Shown: one piece after another, positions 8,383 through 16,640 of the stretch | Position numbering within the stretch: position 1 is the stretch's first letter | Layout: the number at the start of each line of letters is the position of its first letter | DNA from: a virus | DNA length: 38,042 bases | Virus record (IMG/VR): IMGVR_UViG_3300030108_004320 | Coordinates: 1 to 38,042 of that record | Direction: 5' to 3' (one strand) | Made by a program: the position numbers and the translations under genes | The notes under the pieces: generated by a model | Seen by the model: only the letters and a program-made list of their open reading frames with translations | The model's database searches: none | What the model was told of the DNA's origin: nothing

Positions 8383-8805
8383 ATGGTTGATGCAGTCAAG
8401 AAAGCGACGGACGCATACGTGGATTCTGAAGACCGCGTACTAGACCCGACGTTGCTCGACAAAACAATCCTAGAAAGAATGCCTCAGCCTTCGGGCTACC
8501 GTATGTTGGTTCTACCTTACGGGGGGAAGAAACACTCAAAGGGCGGAATCCTGCTCACTAACGAAACCGTCGAGCGTGAAGCTCTTGCCACTTTGGTTGC
8601 TTATGTAGTCAAGATGGGTCCATTGTGTTACCAAGACGAAAGCAGGTTTGGTGGAACCGCTTGGTGCGAAGAAGGACAGTGGGTGTTAATCGGACGTTAC
8701 GCAGGCTCTAGATTCAAATTAGAGGATGGCGCTGAGGTTCGTATCATTAACGACGACGAAGTAATAGCAACCATCTTAAATCCCGATGATATTGTGAGTG
8801 TATGA
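8383..8805 (+). CDS. groES-like: GroES-like co-chaperonin
   Basis: 140 aa. The Cpn10 fold is recognisable: PSGYRMLVLPYG at the start of the barrel, the mobile-loop region around KKHSKGGILLTNETVEREA, then GQWVLIGRYAGSRFKLEDGAEVRIINDDEVIATI for the C-terminal strands. Phage GroES homologues cap host GroEL and help it fold the large capsid protein (as T4 gp31 does). Its place between portal and scaffold genes fits such a role in head assembly. Confidence 0.88.
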   Translation: MVDAVKKATDAYVDSEDRVLDPTLLDKTILERMPQPSGYRMLVLPYGGKKHSKGGILLTNETVEREALATLVAYVVKMGPLCYQDESRFGGTAWCEEGQWVLIGRYAGSRFKLEDGAEVRIINDDEVIATILNPDDIVSV

Positions 8806-8806
8806 C

Positions 8807-9745
8807 ATGATAGAAAACCAACAAGAAGCCCAAGAGCAGCCGCAAGAAGAAATCGAAGTCCAGATACAGGACGACGTCCAAGCCGAATCTGGAGAGCAAG
8901 TCAGCCCCGAGCAGGAGCTTGATAATTACACCAAGACGGTTAGCAAGCGGATCAACAAAAAAAATCAGCAGATTAAAGCTGCTGAGGATAGAGCCGCTCA
9001 GCTGGAGCAAATGGTTCGGCAGCAACAAGCACAAATCAGTGCTTTGGCTCAGTCTCAGCAAGCGCAGCAAGCGACAGTGCTTCAGAAAGAAGAGGAGGCT
9101 CTTCAGGCGAAAGAGTTACAGGCAGACGAGCTGTATAAGAAAGCAGTCGAGTCTGGAGACGCTGGCTTGATGAGCAAGGCAGATTCTTTGAAGTCTGACA
9201 TCAGCATCCAGAAAGAAAAGATACGATTAGCTAAGAACAGGCAGCAACAAGCGCCTCAAGAGCAAGTCGTTGATCAATCCTATTACCAACAACCAGCAAT
9301 GCCGCAACAGCAGGCTCCTCAGCAAGAGCCTACCCCAGAGGCTTTGGACTGGTACGAGAAAAATCAGTGGTACGGTAAAGACGAGGAAGCTACTCAGTTT
9401 GCCTTCTTCCAACACAATATGTTGGTGGCGGAGGGATATGAAGCAGACTCGGATGAGTATTATGACGCTCTGAACCAACGTATCAAAAGAGTTTACCCAA
9501 ACTTGTCTAGTACAGGTGGGGGTGACGGTCAAAATGAGACGCAACCCTCCGTGCAAAGAGTTGCCTCAGCTTCCGTTGGAAGTCGTCAGCAAACACGTAG
9601 TAACAGCAAAAACGGCGTAACTTTCTCGGCTTCCGAGGTCGAGCGCCTTCGCGGACTGAAACCACACAACATGTCTGAACAAGATTGGTTGAAAAGGGTT
9701 GCAGCAGAAAAGCAAAAGATTGCTCAACGGGAGGCATCAGCATGA
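8807..9745 (+). CDS. Scaffolding protein (probable)
   Basis: About 312 aa from ATG 8807; the frame extends to a GTG at 8798. The sequence is very rich in Gln, Glu and Ala, with a long coiled coil at about residues 40-150, a Gln/Pro linker and a basic C-terminal end (EQDWLKRVAAEKQKIAQRE). Composition, helix content and location just before the capsid genes are typical of scaffolding proteins, whose basic C-terminus docks to the capsid protein. No protease gene is seen nearby, so it may leave the head intact, as in P22. Confidence 0.75.
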   Translation: MIENQQEAQEQPQEEIEVQIQDDVQAESGEQVSPEQELDNYTKTVSKRINKKNQQIKAAEDRAAQLEQMVRQQQAQISALAQSQQAQQATVLQKEEEALQAKELQADELYKKAVESGDAGLMSKADSLKSDISIQKEKIRLAKNRQQQAPQEQVVDQSYYQQPAMPQQQAPQQEPTPEALDWYEKNQWYGKDEEATQFAFFQHNMLVAEGYEADSDEYYDALNQRIKRVYPNLSSTGGGDGQNETQPSVQRVASASVGSRQQTRSNSKNGVTFSASEVERLRGLKPHNMSEQDWLKRVAAEKQKIAQREASA

Positions 9746-10218
9746 CAGAAGAAAAGAAGGTTACGAATCGAAACTCACGTGCATCCGAGGACCACGATAA
9801 AAGCACTCGTAGAAAACCATGGAGGCTGGTGCGAAAGCTCGAAGCTCCCCCTCCACCACCCGGTTACGAATATCGGTGGATAAGGAGCGATATGCTTGGA
9901 CAAGAGGACCGTGCAAATGTTTCTCGACGCATCCGTGAGGGTTGGGAACTCGTCAGACATGAAGAGTTACCGCCTGAGTGGCAGCATATGTCCAGTCTAG
10001 AAGTGGGCCGAAACACTGGCGTTATTAATAACGAAGGTTTGCTTTTGGCTAAAATGCCGATCGAGACGATTGCAGAACGTAACGCTTATTACGAACAGAA
10101 AAACGTAGATGCCGTTGAGGCTCTTGATAATACGGTTTTCAACGATGCTGGACGTGATAGTCGGTACGTTAAATACAATCCTCGTCGGGATACCAAGGTT
10201 ACCTTCGGTAAACAATAG
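9742..10218 (+). CDS. Head-region hypothetical protein
   Basis: 158 aa from ATG 9742, which overlaps the scaffold stop as ATGA; a longer upstream reading to 9685 lies inside the scaffold gene and is unlikely. The N-terminal 30 residues are polar, followed by WRLVRKLEAPPPPPGYEYRWIR. This Pro-rich motif followed by a small domain occurs in marine podovirus head operons just before decoration and capsid genes. Function is unknown. Confidence 0.75.
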   Translation: MTEEKKVTNRNSRASEDHDKSTRRKPWRLVRKLEAPPPPPGYEYRWIRSDMLGQEDRANVSRRIREGWELVRHEELPPEWQHMSSLEVGRNTGVINNEGLLLAKMPIETIAERNAYYEQKNVDAVEALDNTVFNDAGRDSRYVKYNPRRDTKVTFGKQ

Positions 10219-10229
10219 AGGAAAAACTC

Positions 10230-10814
10230 ATGGCGAATAAAGACGCTGCCTTTGGCATGAAGCCAGTCAAGATGATTGGTGGAGCGCCTTATAGCGGGGG
10301 CCAGAGTCGATATCGTATTGCTGCGAACTATGGAACTGCAATATTTCAAGGCGATATGGTAGCTCAGGTCACCGGTGGAACCGTCGAGGTTCATGCTGAC
10401 GGGGGTACTGTACCCATCGTTGGCGTTTTTAACGGTTGCCAATTCACTGACCCCAGCACGGGTGAGCAGAAATTCAGCAACTTCTATCCAGCTAGTACAA
10501 ATGCGGACGACATTATAGCGTTTATCATTGACGACCCCAGTGTCATATTTGAGATACAATGTAACAGTAGTTTCCCGGTCGCAGACCTCTTCGGGAACTT
10601 CGATATTGTATATACCACGGCTGGTAGTACCGTAACTGGCATATCCGGCGCTGAGCTAAACGTCTCTGACGGGGGAACTGGAACGACTTTGTCTGTTAAG
10701 GCAATCGACATTTCAGAAGACCCTGAAAACAACGACGTGGCTTCAGACGCAACCAACGTGTATGTCGTAATTCAAAACCACATATTTGGCGTTAAAGGCG
10801 CTGGATTAGCTTAA
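10230..10814 (+). CDS. Capsid decoration/head structural protein
   Basis: 194 aa, beta-rich, Gly/Thr/Asp-rich, with the N-terminus MANKDAAFGMKPVKMIGG. The N-terminal pattern and position immediately before the major capsid gene match a family of head structural proteins in marine podoviruses, probably a decoration or minor capsid protein. The ribosome-binding site is GAGGAAAAACTC. It is transcribed with the capsid gene. Confidence 0.75.
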   Translation: MANKDAAFGMKPVKMIGGAPYSGGQSRYRIAANYGTAIFQGDMVAQVTGGTVEVHADGGTVPIVGVFNGCQFTDPSTGEQKFSNFYPASTNADDIIAFIIDDPSVIFEIQCNSSFPVADLFGNFDIVYTTAGSTVTGISGAELNVSDGGTGTTLSVKAIDISEDPENNDVASDATNVYVVIQNHIFGVKGAGLA

Positions 10815-10826
10815 GGAGAATGATTT

Positions 10827-11095
10827 ATGGCTATTTCTAGAGCACAGTTGGCCAAGGAACTTGAACCCGGACTTAATAGTTTGTTTGGAATGTCATATGA
10901 CAGCTACGGGGGTCAAGAATATGCTGATATATTTACAGTAGAGGACTCTCAAAGGGCGTTTGAAGAAGAAGTGCTTCTGACGGGCTTTGGGGCAGCGCCG
11001 ACTAAGGTCGAAGGCGCTGGTGTCGCTTTTGATAATGCAAACGAGGGGTTTACGGCGAGATATACGCATGAAACTGTCGCGTTAGCATTTGCGCT
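10827..11095 (+). CDS. Major capsid protein, exon 1
   Basis: Exon 1 encodes the first 89 codons plus two bases of codon 90, beginning MAISRAQLAKELEPGLNSLF behind AAGGAGAATG. Unspliced reading continues into the intron and stops at TAG 11121-11123. Splicing after T11095 to A11382 restores codon 90 as CTA (Leu) and reads FAL-TEEAIEDNLYDS without a gap. The joined protein is 306 aa, a normal size for an HK97-fold capsid protein of this phage type, and the sequence through the junction resembles uninterrupted homologues as I know them. Confidence 0.88.
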
Positions 11096-11381
11096 TGAAG
11101 AAATCGGTGGGCGTGCTGCGTAGGAATACGCAGCTAATAAACGTGGTGAATTCAGGGAACCTCTCCATGGAGACAATCCTGAGCCAAGCCTCGAAAGAGG
11201 AAGGTGCAACGACTATCCTGAAAAGGAGTACGGCCAAGCGGTCGGAAGCGCCACGCACCCAGAACGGGTGAAGATATAGTCTGGTCTGCATGGTGACATG
11301 CAGCGGTTCTGGAAACAGAACGGGGTCGAGAGTAGCGAATCGATCTGAACAAAAAAAGTTGTTATAAATCAACAACTTGCG
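11096..11381 (+). ncRNA. Group I self-splicing intron (subgroup IA-like)
   Basis: 286 nt with the conserved core visible. P1: exon UGCGCU pairs with the guide GGCGUG (11110-11115), giving a U-G pair at the 5' splice site. P10: UCGGU (11104-11108) pairs with ACCGA (11383-11387) of exon 2. Other helices: P2 (CTGCGTA/TACGCAG, 11116-11133); P4 CAGG/CCTG; P6a CCTC-GAAA-GAGG; P7 GACTA (11211-11215) with TAGTC (11277-11281); P7.1 TCCT-GAAA-AGGA; P8 CTGCATG-GTGA-CATGCAG; P9 GTTCTG-GAAA-CAGAAC; and a last stem AAGTTGTT/AACAACTT before the terminal G11381. AAGATATAGTC and CAATCCTGAGCCAAG are classical signatures. The P4-P5 strand resembles the T4 td intron. There is no open frame for a homing endonuclease. 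Confidence 0.93.
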
Positions 11382-12033
11382 AACCGAAGAAGCGATAGAG
11401 GATAACCTTTATGACTCTCTAGGTAAGAGATATGTGAAAGCGCTCGCGCAATCCATGGCTCATACCAAAGAGGTGAAAGGTGCGGATGTACTGAACAATG
11501 CGTTCAGCTCGTCTTTTACTTTAGGTGACGGTGTTTCTCTGATTAACACGGCGCACCCGCTGGCTGGCGGTGGCACTGCTGCGAACAGAGCGACAACGAT
11601 GGCCGACCTCAATGAAACCTCACTAGAGGATGCATTGATTGACATCTCTACCTTTACCGACGATCGAGGTCTTACGATCAGCGTACAGGCAACTAAGCTT
11701 GTGGTTCCACCACAGTTAGTATTCGTTGCTGACCGTATACTGAACTCGCCCGGTCGAGTAGGGACCGCGGACAACGACTTGAACTCAATCAGGAATACAG
11801 GGGTTATTCCGGGTGGTTACACAGTGAACCATTACTTAAATGACCCTGATGCGTATTTCTTGTTGACTACGGTCACCGAGTCTGGCGAAGGTCTCAAAAT
11901 GTTCCAAAGAACTGCCATGGAAACTTCCATGGAACCTGACTTCACTACTGGCAATTTGTTGTACAAAGCCAGGGAGCGTTTCAGTTTTGGGGCGAGTGAT
12001 TGGAGGGGTGTATACGGTTCACAAGGAGCCTAA
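11382..12033 (+). CDS. Major capsid protein, exon 2
   Basis: Exon 2 provides the last base of codon 90 and the remaining 216 codons, starting TEEAIEDNLYDSLGKRY and ending SDWRGVYGSQGA. The frame is open upstream only to a TTG inside the intron's terminal stem, so independent translation is unlikely. It contains the capsid body (for example HPLAGGGTAANRATT and PPQLVFVADRILNSPGR). A strong terminator follows 35 nt after the stop, closing the head operon. Confidence 0.88.
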
Positions 12034-12068
12034 CTCCCTGAAGTTACTAAGAAAAAAATATTTTTCGA

Positions 12069-12093
12069 GGGGCTGCGAAGCCCCTTTTTTTTT
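12069..12093 (+). terminator. Rho-independent terminator after capsid gene
   Basis: Stem GGGGCT / AGCCCC with a GCGA tetraloop, followed by nine T (12085-12093). It ends the packaging/head transcription unit and separates it from the SNF2 cassette. Confidence 0.92.
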
Positions 12094-12143
12094 GACCGCA
12101 GAAAAGTGAATATCGCTCCCGTGCTTTATAGCTTATAATTTTC

Positions 12144-12185
12144 TTTGTATAAAAAGTTGCACAACGACACGGGATGTCATACAAT
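12144..12185 (+). promoter_or_regulatory. Promoter with phage motif, copy 1
   Basis: TTTGTATA at 12144 is followed by TTGCAC (12157-12162), then 17 nt containing CGACACGG, then TACAAT (12180-12185): a good sigma70-type -35/-10 pair. The TTTGTATA...CGACACGG block of 29 bp (12144-12172) recurs at 32802 and 33514 with the same spacing. It drives the SNF2 gene at 12217. Confidence 0.75.
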
Positions 12186-12216
12186 TATCTCGTAACTTGA
12201 AAGACCGGAGATACAA

Positions 12217-14052
12217 ATGGAATTGAAACTAGACTGGACAGAAGAGCAGCTCGGACCTGACGGACGATTCGTCAGCACTGCGAAGCCTGACTCAGACTTC
12301 TGGACTGTTTGGCGTGAAAAGAAAGCTCAAGTCAAACAGGCTGGTTACTCAGTGCGTAAGATAGATGGAGCGTGGGTTGTAAGCCGACACCGTGACAACA
12401 ACCAAGCGATTGCAGAATCTCAAGCAGTCGATGCGGACATCGAGATCCCAGCGCCCGAGGGTTTGTCTTATCTTCCTTACCAGAAAGCAGGTATCGCTTA
12501 CGCGGTTCAACGTCAAGCCACCTTGATCGGTGACGAGATGGGGCTTGGTAAAACCATTCAAGCGATCGGCGTCATCAATGCTACCGCACCAAAAACTGTT
12601 TTGGTTGTTTGCCCAGCGTCCCTCAAGATCAACTGGAAAAACGAGATGACCAAGTGGTTGGTAGCTGACCGTGACATCCAGATTGTCAACGGTGGTGGTG
12701 AGCAGATTCCCGAAAACCCTGACGTTGTCATCATAAATTACGACGTGTTGTCAAAGCATCAAACTGCGATTAACTCTCGTACTTGGGATCTGGTTGTGAT
12801 GGACGAGGCACACTACATCAAAAACCCCAAGGCAAAGAGAACCGCTGTCGCTGTCGGTATCAAGGCTGATCGTAAGGTTGTCCTTACTGGCACGCCGATT
12901 ACTAACCGTCCGATTGAGCTGCAACCGATTGCTGGTTACTTAGACCCAGTCAACTTTGGCAACTTCTTCAAGTTTGGGTTGCGTTATGCAGGAGCTTACA
13001 AGGATCGATTTGGTTGGAACTTCAGTGGAGCTTCAAACCTTAACGAGCTTCAACGCAACCTCAGACAGTCTTTCATGATTCGCAGAAAGAAGGACGAGGT
13101 GCTCAAAGAGTTACCTTCTAAGGTCCGACAGATTATTGTTCTACCTAACACCGAGTACGGTGACGAGATGCAGAGAGAGTTCGACTCTATGGCTGACGCG
13201 GTTGCTGAGACCAGCACTGCCGAGATCGAGTTCGAGCGTATGTCAGGCGTAAGACACGATACTGCGTTAGCTAAGGTTGGTGACGTTGTAGAGCACGTCT
13301 CTGCGATTGACCATCAGGTTGTGGTTATGGCGCATCACAAAGATGTAGTCGAAGGCATCAAGAGAGGCCTAGAGTCAGTAGGTAAGCGTGTCGTTACTCT
13401 TACCGGTGACTGCAACCCAGCGCACAGACAAAAGTCTGTAGAGACTTTTCAAGCTGGCGAAGCAGATGTTTTCATTGGCACTATCGGTGCAGCTGGCGTA
13501 GGCATTACTCTTACTTCGGCAAGCCACGTAGTTTTTGCAGAGCTAGACTGGGTTCCTGGCAATGTCTCGCAAGCTGAAGACAGATGCCACCGGATCGGAC
13601 AAAAGAACTCTGTTCTGGTTCAGCACCTTGTCGTTGATGGATCGATCGATGCTAGGCTGGCTCAAACATTGGTTAATAAGCAGAGGGTTCTAGACAAGTC
13701 ACTCGACAATGTCGTAGTGGATGAGCCTGTAGCATTGGAGGATATTGCCCTTGACGTTCAAGCAGCAGAGAAGACGTTTACTAGAAAAAACAAGCAGCCT
13801 AAAGCACTACCTAAAGCTGACGTGGTTAGAATTCAGGATTTTGTTGTTACGGTGGCAAACAACTGTGACGGTGCGGTGGAGGAAGATGGTTCGGGTTTTA
13901 ACCAAGTAGACACTGATTTCGGTAAGGCGATCGCTTACCTAGACTCGTGGAGTCCTGCTATACAGCACGCAGCAAAGAAAATGGTCAGAAAGTATAAAAG
14001 ACAGATCATTGCCGCGGGTTATGCTAAAGAATACGAGGAGGTGTACGGATAA
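12217..14052 (+). CDS. SNF2-family DEAH helicase
   Basis: 611 aa. After an N-terminal region of about 80 residues comes a complete SNF2 ATPase: Q-like LPYQKAGI, Walker A DEMGLGKT (106-113), VCPASLK, the DEAH box (196-199), LTGTPITNR (223-231), and in the C-terminal RecA lobe IGAAGVGITLT and QAEDRCHRIGQ. Such SMARCAL1/HepA-like enzymes translocate on duplex DNA, anneal strands or remodel bound proteins. A C-terminal extension of about 100 residues is unassigned. The gene has its own promoter and terminators on both sides, so it can be expressed independently of the late head and tail genes. A role in replication, recombination or counter-defence is inference. Confidence 0.92.
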   Translation: MELKLDWTEEQLGPDGRFVSTAKPDSDFWTVWREKKAQVKQAGYSVRKIDGAWVVSRHRDNNQAIAESQAVDADIEIPAPEGLSYLPYQKAGIAYAVQRQATLIGDEMGLGKTIQAIGVINATAPKTVLVVCPASLKINWKNEMTKWLVADRDIQIVNGGGEQIPENPDVVIINYDVLSKHQTAINSRTWDLVVMDEAHYIKNPKAKRTAVAVGIKADRKVVLTGTPITNRPIELQPIAGYLDPVNFGNFFKFGLRYAGAYKDRFGWNFSGASNLNELQRNLRQSFMIRRKKDEVLKELPSKVRQIIVLPNTEYGDEMQREFDSMADAVAETSTAEIEFERMSGVRHDTALAKVGDVVEHVSAIDHQVVVMAHHKDVVEGIKRGLESVGKRVVTLTGDCNPAHRQKSVETFQAGEADVFIGTIGAAGVGITLTSASHVVFAELDWVPGNVSQAEDRCHRIGQKNSVLVQHLVVDGSIDARLAQTLVNKQRVLDKSLDNVVVDEPVALEDIALDVQAAEKTFTRKNKQPKALPKADVVRIQDFVVTVANNCDGAVEEDGSGFNQVDTDFGKAIAYLDSWSPAIQHAAKKMVRKYKRQIIAAGYAKEYEEVYG

Positions 14053-14056
14053 GAAG

Positions 14057-14091
14057 AAAGGGCTTCGGCCCTTTCCTTTCTCTCTTTTTTT
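14057..14091 (+). terminator. Rho-independent terminator after SNF2 gene
   Basis: Stem AAAGGGC / GCCCTTT closed by a TTCG tetraloop (14064-14067), followed by a pyrimidine-rich run ending in seven T. It insulates the helicase cassette from the next late genes. Confidence 0.9.
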
Positions 14092-14118
14092 GGTGCTATA
14101 CTCCAGAGGTCAACTATG

Positions 14119-14139
14119 GTAACCGAGTGGTTCGGTTAC
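14119..14139 (+). promoter_or_regulatory. 5' leader hairpin before decoration gene
   Basis: Perfect 8-bp inverted repeat GTAACCGA / TCGGTTAC with loop GTGGT, lying between a -10-like TATACT (14097-14102) and the AGGAGG ribosome-binding site. It would sit at the 5' end of a transcript starting near 14108 and could protect the mRNA. The TATACT has no convincing -35, so the promoter part is weak. Confidence 0.5.
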
Positions 14140-14162
14140 TGGTTCAAAGGAGGACTATAGCA

Positions 14163-14873
14163 ATGACAACACATTTTACTTCTGGTGTAACCAACGTCTC
14201 GGCAGATGGAACACTGGGCAAACTCAAAGCTCCCGCACCTCACAAGTATCACAGTTACTTCAATGACTTCGATACCTATCTAGCGTCCGACTGGACTATC
14301 ACCACAACAGAAGGCGGATCTGGCAATGCTAGTGAAGCGCTTACTGACGGTGATGGCGGTTTGTTGTTGATAACCAACGACGACGCAGATGACGATCACG
14401 ATTTTTTGCAGTTAGTGAAGGAAGGTTTTAAGTATGAAGCTGGCAAGCAACTGGCGTTTAACATACGGTTCAAAACTAGCGATGCTACACAGAGTGATAT
14501 CGTTGCTGGCTTACAACTCACTGACACAACACCCTTAGATGTCACTGACGGTGTTTTCTTTTTAAAGTCTGATGGAGCTACTACGGTTACTTTTGTGGTC
14601 GAAAAAGACAGCACACAATCAACTTTGGATTTGCCTAACGCATTAGCTGACGACACGTTTATGACGGTCGGCTTTGTTTACGATCCAAAGGATCAGAAGT
14701 TTCATGTTTTCCAAAACAATGTTTTGGCTGGAACGGTCGTGAACACAAATGCTCCCGACGATGAAGAACTAGCTTTGTCATTCGGCATTCAGAACGGAGC
14801 TGCCGCGGCTAAAACTTTGACGGTCGATTACATAGGCGCTCAAAAAGAACGCACTGCTGTAACTGAACTTTAA
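14163..14873 (+). CDS. Beta-rich structural protein, lectin-like
   Basis: 236 aa from ATG 14163 with AAAGGAGG upstream; an earlier in-frame start at 14127 falls within the leader hairpin and is rejected. After 35 residues the protein shows a jelly-roll-like pattern (YFNDFDTYLASDWTIT, then LAFNIRFKTSD, TFMTVGFVYDPKDQKFHVF, LTVDYIGAQKE) as in concanavalin A/laminin-G-like sandwiches. Position after the capsid gene suggests a head decoration or surface-binding protein. Confidence 0.65.
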   Translation: MTTHFTSGVTNVSADGTLGKLKAPAPHKYHSYFNDFDTYLASDWTITTTEGGSGNASEALTDGDGGLLLITNDDADDDHDFLQLVKEGFKYEAGKQLAFNIRFKTSDATQSDIVAGLQLTDTTPLDVTDGVFFLKSDGATTVTFVVEKDSTQSTLDLPNALADDTFMTVGFVYDPKDQKFHVFQNNVLAGTVVNTNAPDDEELALSFGIQNGAAAAKTLTVDYIGAQKERTAVTEL

Positions 14874-14886
14874 CAGGAGGTGAAAC

Positions 14887-15291
14887 ATGGCTGATGCCGT
14901 AGCTTCACAAACTATCCAAGACGGTGAGCGAACCGCTATCATGCGGTTTACCAACGTGTCGGATGGCACAGGTGAGTCAGCAGTGAAGAAGGTAGATGTT
15001 TCTGCGTTAGCCGCGAACTCAGCTGGCCAAGCTTGTACCGAAGTCCATATCCAACGGATCTATTGGATGACTGTCGGTATGAGCGTCAAGTTAGAGTTTG
15101 ACGCGACATCGAGTGTCCTGCTTACACATATCCCAGCAGATGCGACGGGCGATGAGTACTACGATAACTTCACTGCCATCCCAAACAATGCTGGGTCAGG
15201 CAAAACTGGCGATATAGATTTCACCACCGTGGGTCACTCTAGTGGTGACAGTTATATGATTATTCTCGAAATGATCAAAAAATATGACTAG
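14887..15291 (+). CDS. Structural protein, probable decoration
   Basis: 134 aa, beta-rich, beginning MADAVASQTIQDGERTAIMR, with a strong AGGAGG ribosome-binding site. Similar small beta proteins sit in head/decoration positions of marine podoviruses. No catalytic motif is seen. The name is by context. Confidence 0.65.
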   Translation: MADAVASQTIQDGERTAIMRFTNVSDGTGESAVKKVDVSALAANSAGQACTEVHIQRIYWMTVGMSVKLEFDATSSVLLTHIPADATGDEYYDNFTAIPNNAGSGKTGDIDFTTVGHSSGDSYMIILEMIKKYD

Positions 15292-15300
15292 GAGTAACTC

Positions 15301-16164
15301 ATGAGCCAGCTGCCAACATTTGGAGATGTCGATCCGCGGTTCTTCCGCAGACCTCCGTTTCTTCCCATGGGAGATATGGAGTTCGGGCAAAGGCCAGGCG
15401 GAATAGGTCGTTTGTTCGGTGGTATGCCTATGCAACGAATGCCAATGAGATTCAGTCCATTTGGCGGTGGTGGATTTTTCGGAGGCTTCGGAGGCTTCAG
15501 ACCTAGATTCCGACGTCGCCCTCGTCCGCAGATGCCGGATTTTGCGGGACAGATCACTACTCTGGAAGATAAGATCCGGCAGCTGCAAGAACAGTTAGCA
15601 GCGCGACAAACTGCTACGCCAATGGCACCAGCGGTTCCTGACGTCATGCCAGATAATGTGCCTTTGCCTTTTGTTCCTCCTCCTGAAGTGACAGGTATGG
15701 AAGGAGCAGGCGGCTTTGCCGGAACCATGGGCGGTATGGGGCGTGTTACCATTCCGAGAATAGATGTTGAGGAGATACGCAAGAATATCGAAGCGATGCA
15801 GATGGAGCCTGCTGTTGGAATGATTTCCGACGGGCAGTTAGATAACTTTGTTCCGCCGCCACCCCCGCCTCCTCCTGTCATGCCAATCGTAGATGAAACC
15901 CCGACACGAGGTGGATCACTGGCAGCATCTGACATGGGCGGCAGGCGAGGCATGAAACCTCGTCCGGTTAAACCAATAGGAACTGAAAGAGTACCGGTGG
16001 CTCCAGCGGTTACTCCCGCAATAGTACCGCCGCCTCCCGGAACGCCGATGGTCGATCTGAATATGATGTTGCCCAACGTACCAACGCCAGTAATGAACAT
16101 GCCAGCACCAAACTTGAATTTGGGATTAGGTAAAATGCCCATGGGCAGAATAGGAATGAGGTAA
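15301..16164 (+). CDS. Gly/Pro/Met-rich disordered virion protein
   Basis: 287 aa. Gly/Phe/Arg-rich N-terminus (FGGGGFFGGFGGFRPRFRRR, about 49-70), a short coiled coil (ITTLEDKIRQLQEQLAAR), then Pro-rich stretches including an eight-proline run. It is expected to be mostly disordered. An open frame of similar length on the opposite strand is a by-product of the composition. The ribosome-binding site and coupling to the next gene (stop/start overlap at 16164) support this strand. Function is unknown. Confidence 0.7.
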   Translation: MSQLPTFGDVDPRFFRRPPFLPMGDMEFGQRPGGIGRLFGGMPMQRMPMRFSPFGGGGFFGGFGGFRPRFRRRPRPQMPDFAGQITTLEDKIRQLQEQLAARQTATPMAPAVPDVMPDNVPLPFVPPPEVTGMEGAGGFAGTMGGMGRVTIPRIDVEEIRKNIEAMQMEPAVGMISDGQLDNFVPPPPPPPPVMPIVDETPTRGGSLAASDMGGRRGMKPRPVKPIGTERVPVAPAVTPAIVPPPPGTPMVDLNMMLPNVPTPVMNMPAPNLNLGLGKMPMGRIGMR

Positions 16165-16640
16165 TGACGCAGAGAAAAATAAACAAGATAGTTAAGGGCT
16201 TGGAAAAAGCGAGTAAGACGCACGCTAAGCAAGCGAAAACCTTGAAAACCATCAAGATGAACGGGGGCGGTAGCGCCAAAAAAAAGAAAGACAACATCCC
16301 TGATAACGTCGCAAATCCCAGCTTGTATCGCAAAGCAAAGGCGAAAGCAAAAGCGAAATTCCGGGTATACCCTTCAGCGTATGCAAATTCTTGGATGGTC
16401 CGGGAGTACAAGAAAATGGGCGGAAAGTACAAAGCTTCGATGGGCGGAGAGGCTACTTTATCACCCAAATCCGGTTTAAAACCGATACCTAAAGAAAACA
16501 AAGGTCTACCAAAACTGCCTACCAAAGTGCGTAACCGTATGGGCTATATGTCCACGGGAGGTACGGCCATGATTCAGGCAAGAGGTTGTGGAGCCATCGA
16601 TCCGTCTAAACAAAAGATGACGAGAGTCCCACGCAGCTAA
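16164..16640 (+). CDS. Basic virion-region protein
   Basis: 158 aa, highly Lys-rich, with KAKAKAKAKFRVYPSAYAN followed by SWMVREYKKMGGKYK. The YPSAYAN...VREYKK...GG pattern recurs in small basic proteins of cyanophages and other marine viruses. The C-terminus has a possible metal or redox Cys pair (RGCGAI). It is the first of four basic genes in a row and probably binds DNA or the virion interior; that is an inference. Confidence 0.7.
   Translation: MTQRKINKIVKGLEKASKTHAKQAKTLKTIKMNGGGSAKKKKDNIPDNVANPSLYRKAKAKAKAKFRVYPSAYANSWMVREYKKMGGKYKASMGGEATLSPKSGLKPIPKENKGLPKLPTKVRNRMGYMSTGGTAMIQARGCGAIDPSKQKMTRVPRS

Noticed and set aside
11089-11375. Short open frames on both strands within the capsid-gene gap
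   Set aside because: They overlap group I intron helices, and none resembles a homing endonuclease or has a convincing start.
11101-12033. Capsid gene as a pseudogene broken by a stop codon
   Set aside because: The intervening sequence has full group I structure and exact splice pairings that restore the frame.
15288-16232. 314-aa open frame on the minus strand
   Set aside because: It is the complement of a Gly/Pro-rich gene, has low-complexity composition, and the plus strand has ribosome-binding sites and coupled neighbours.
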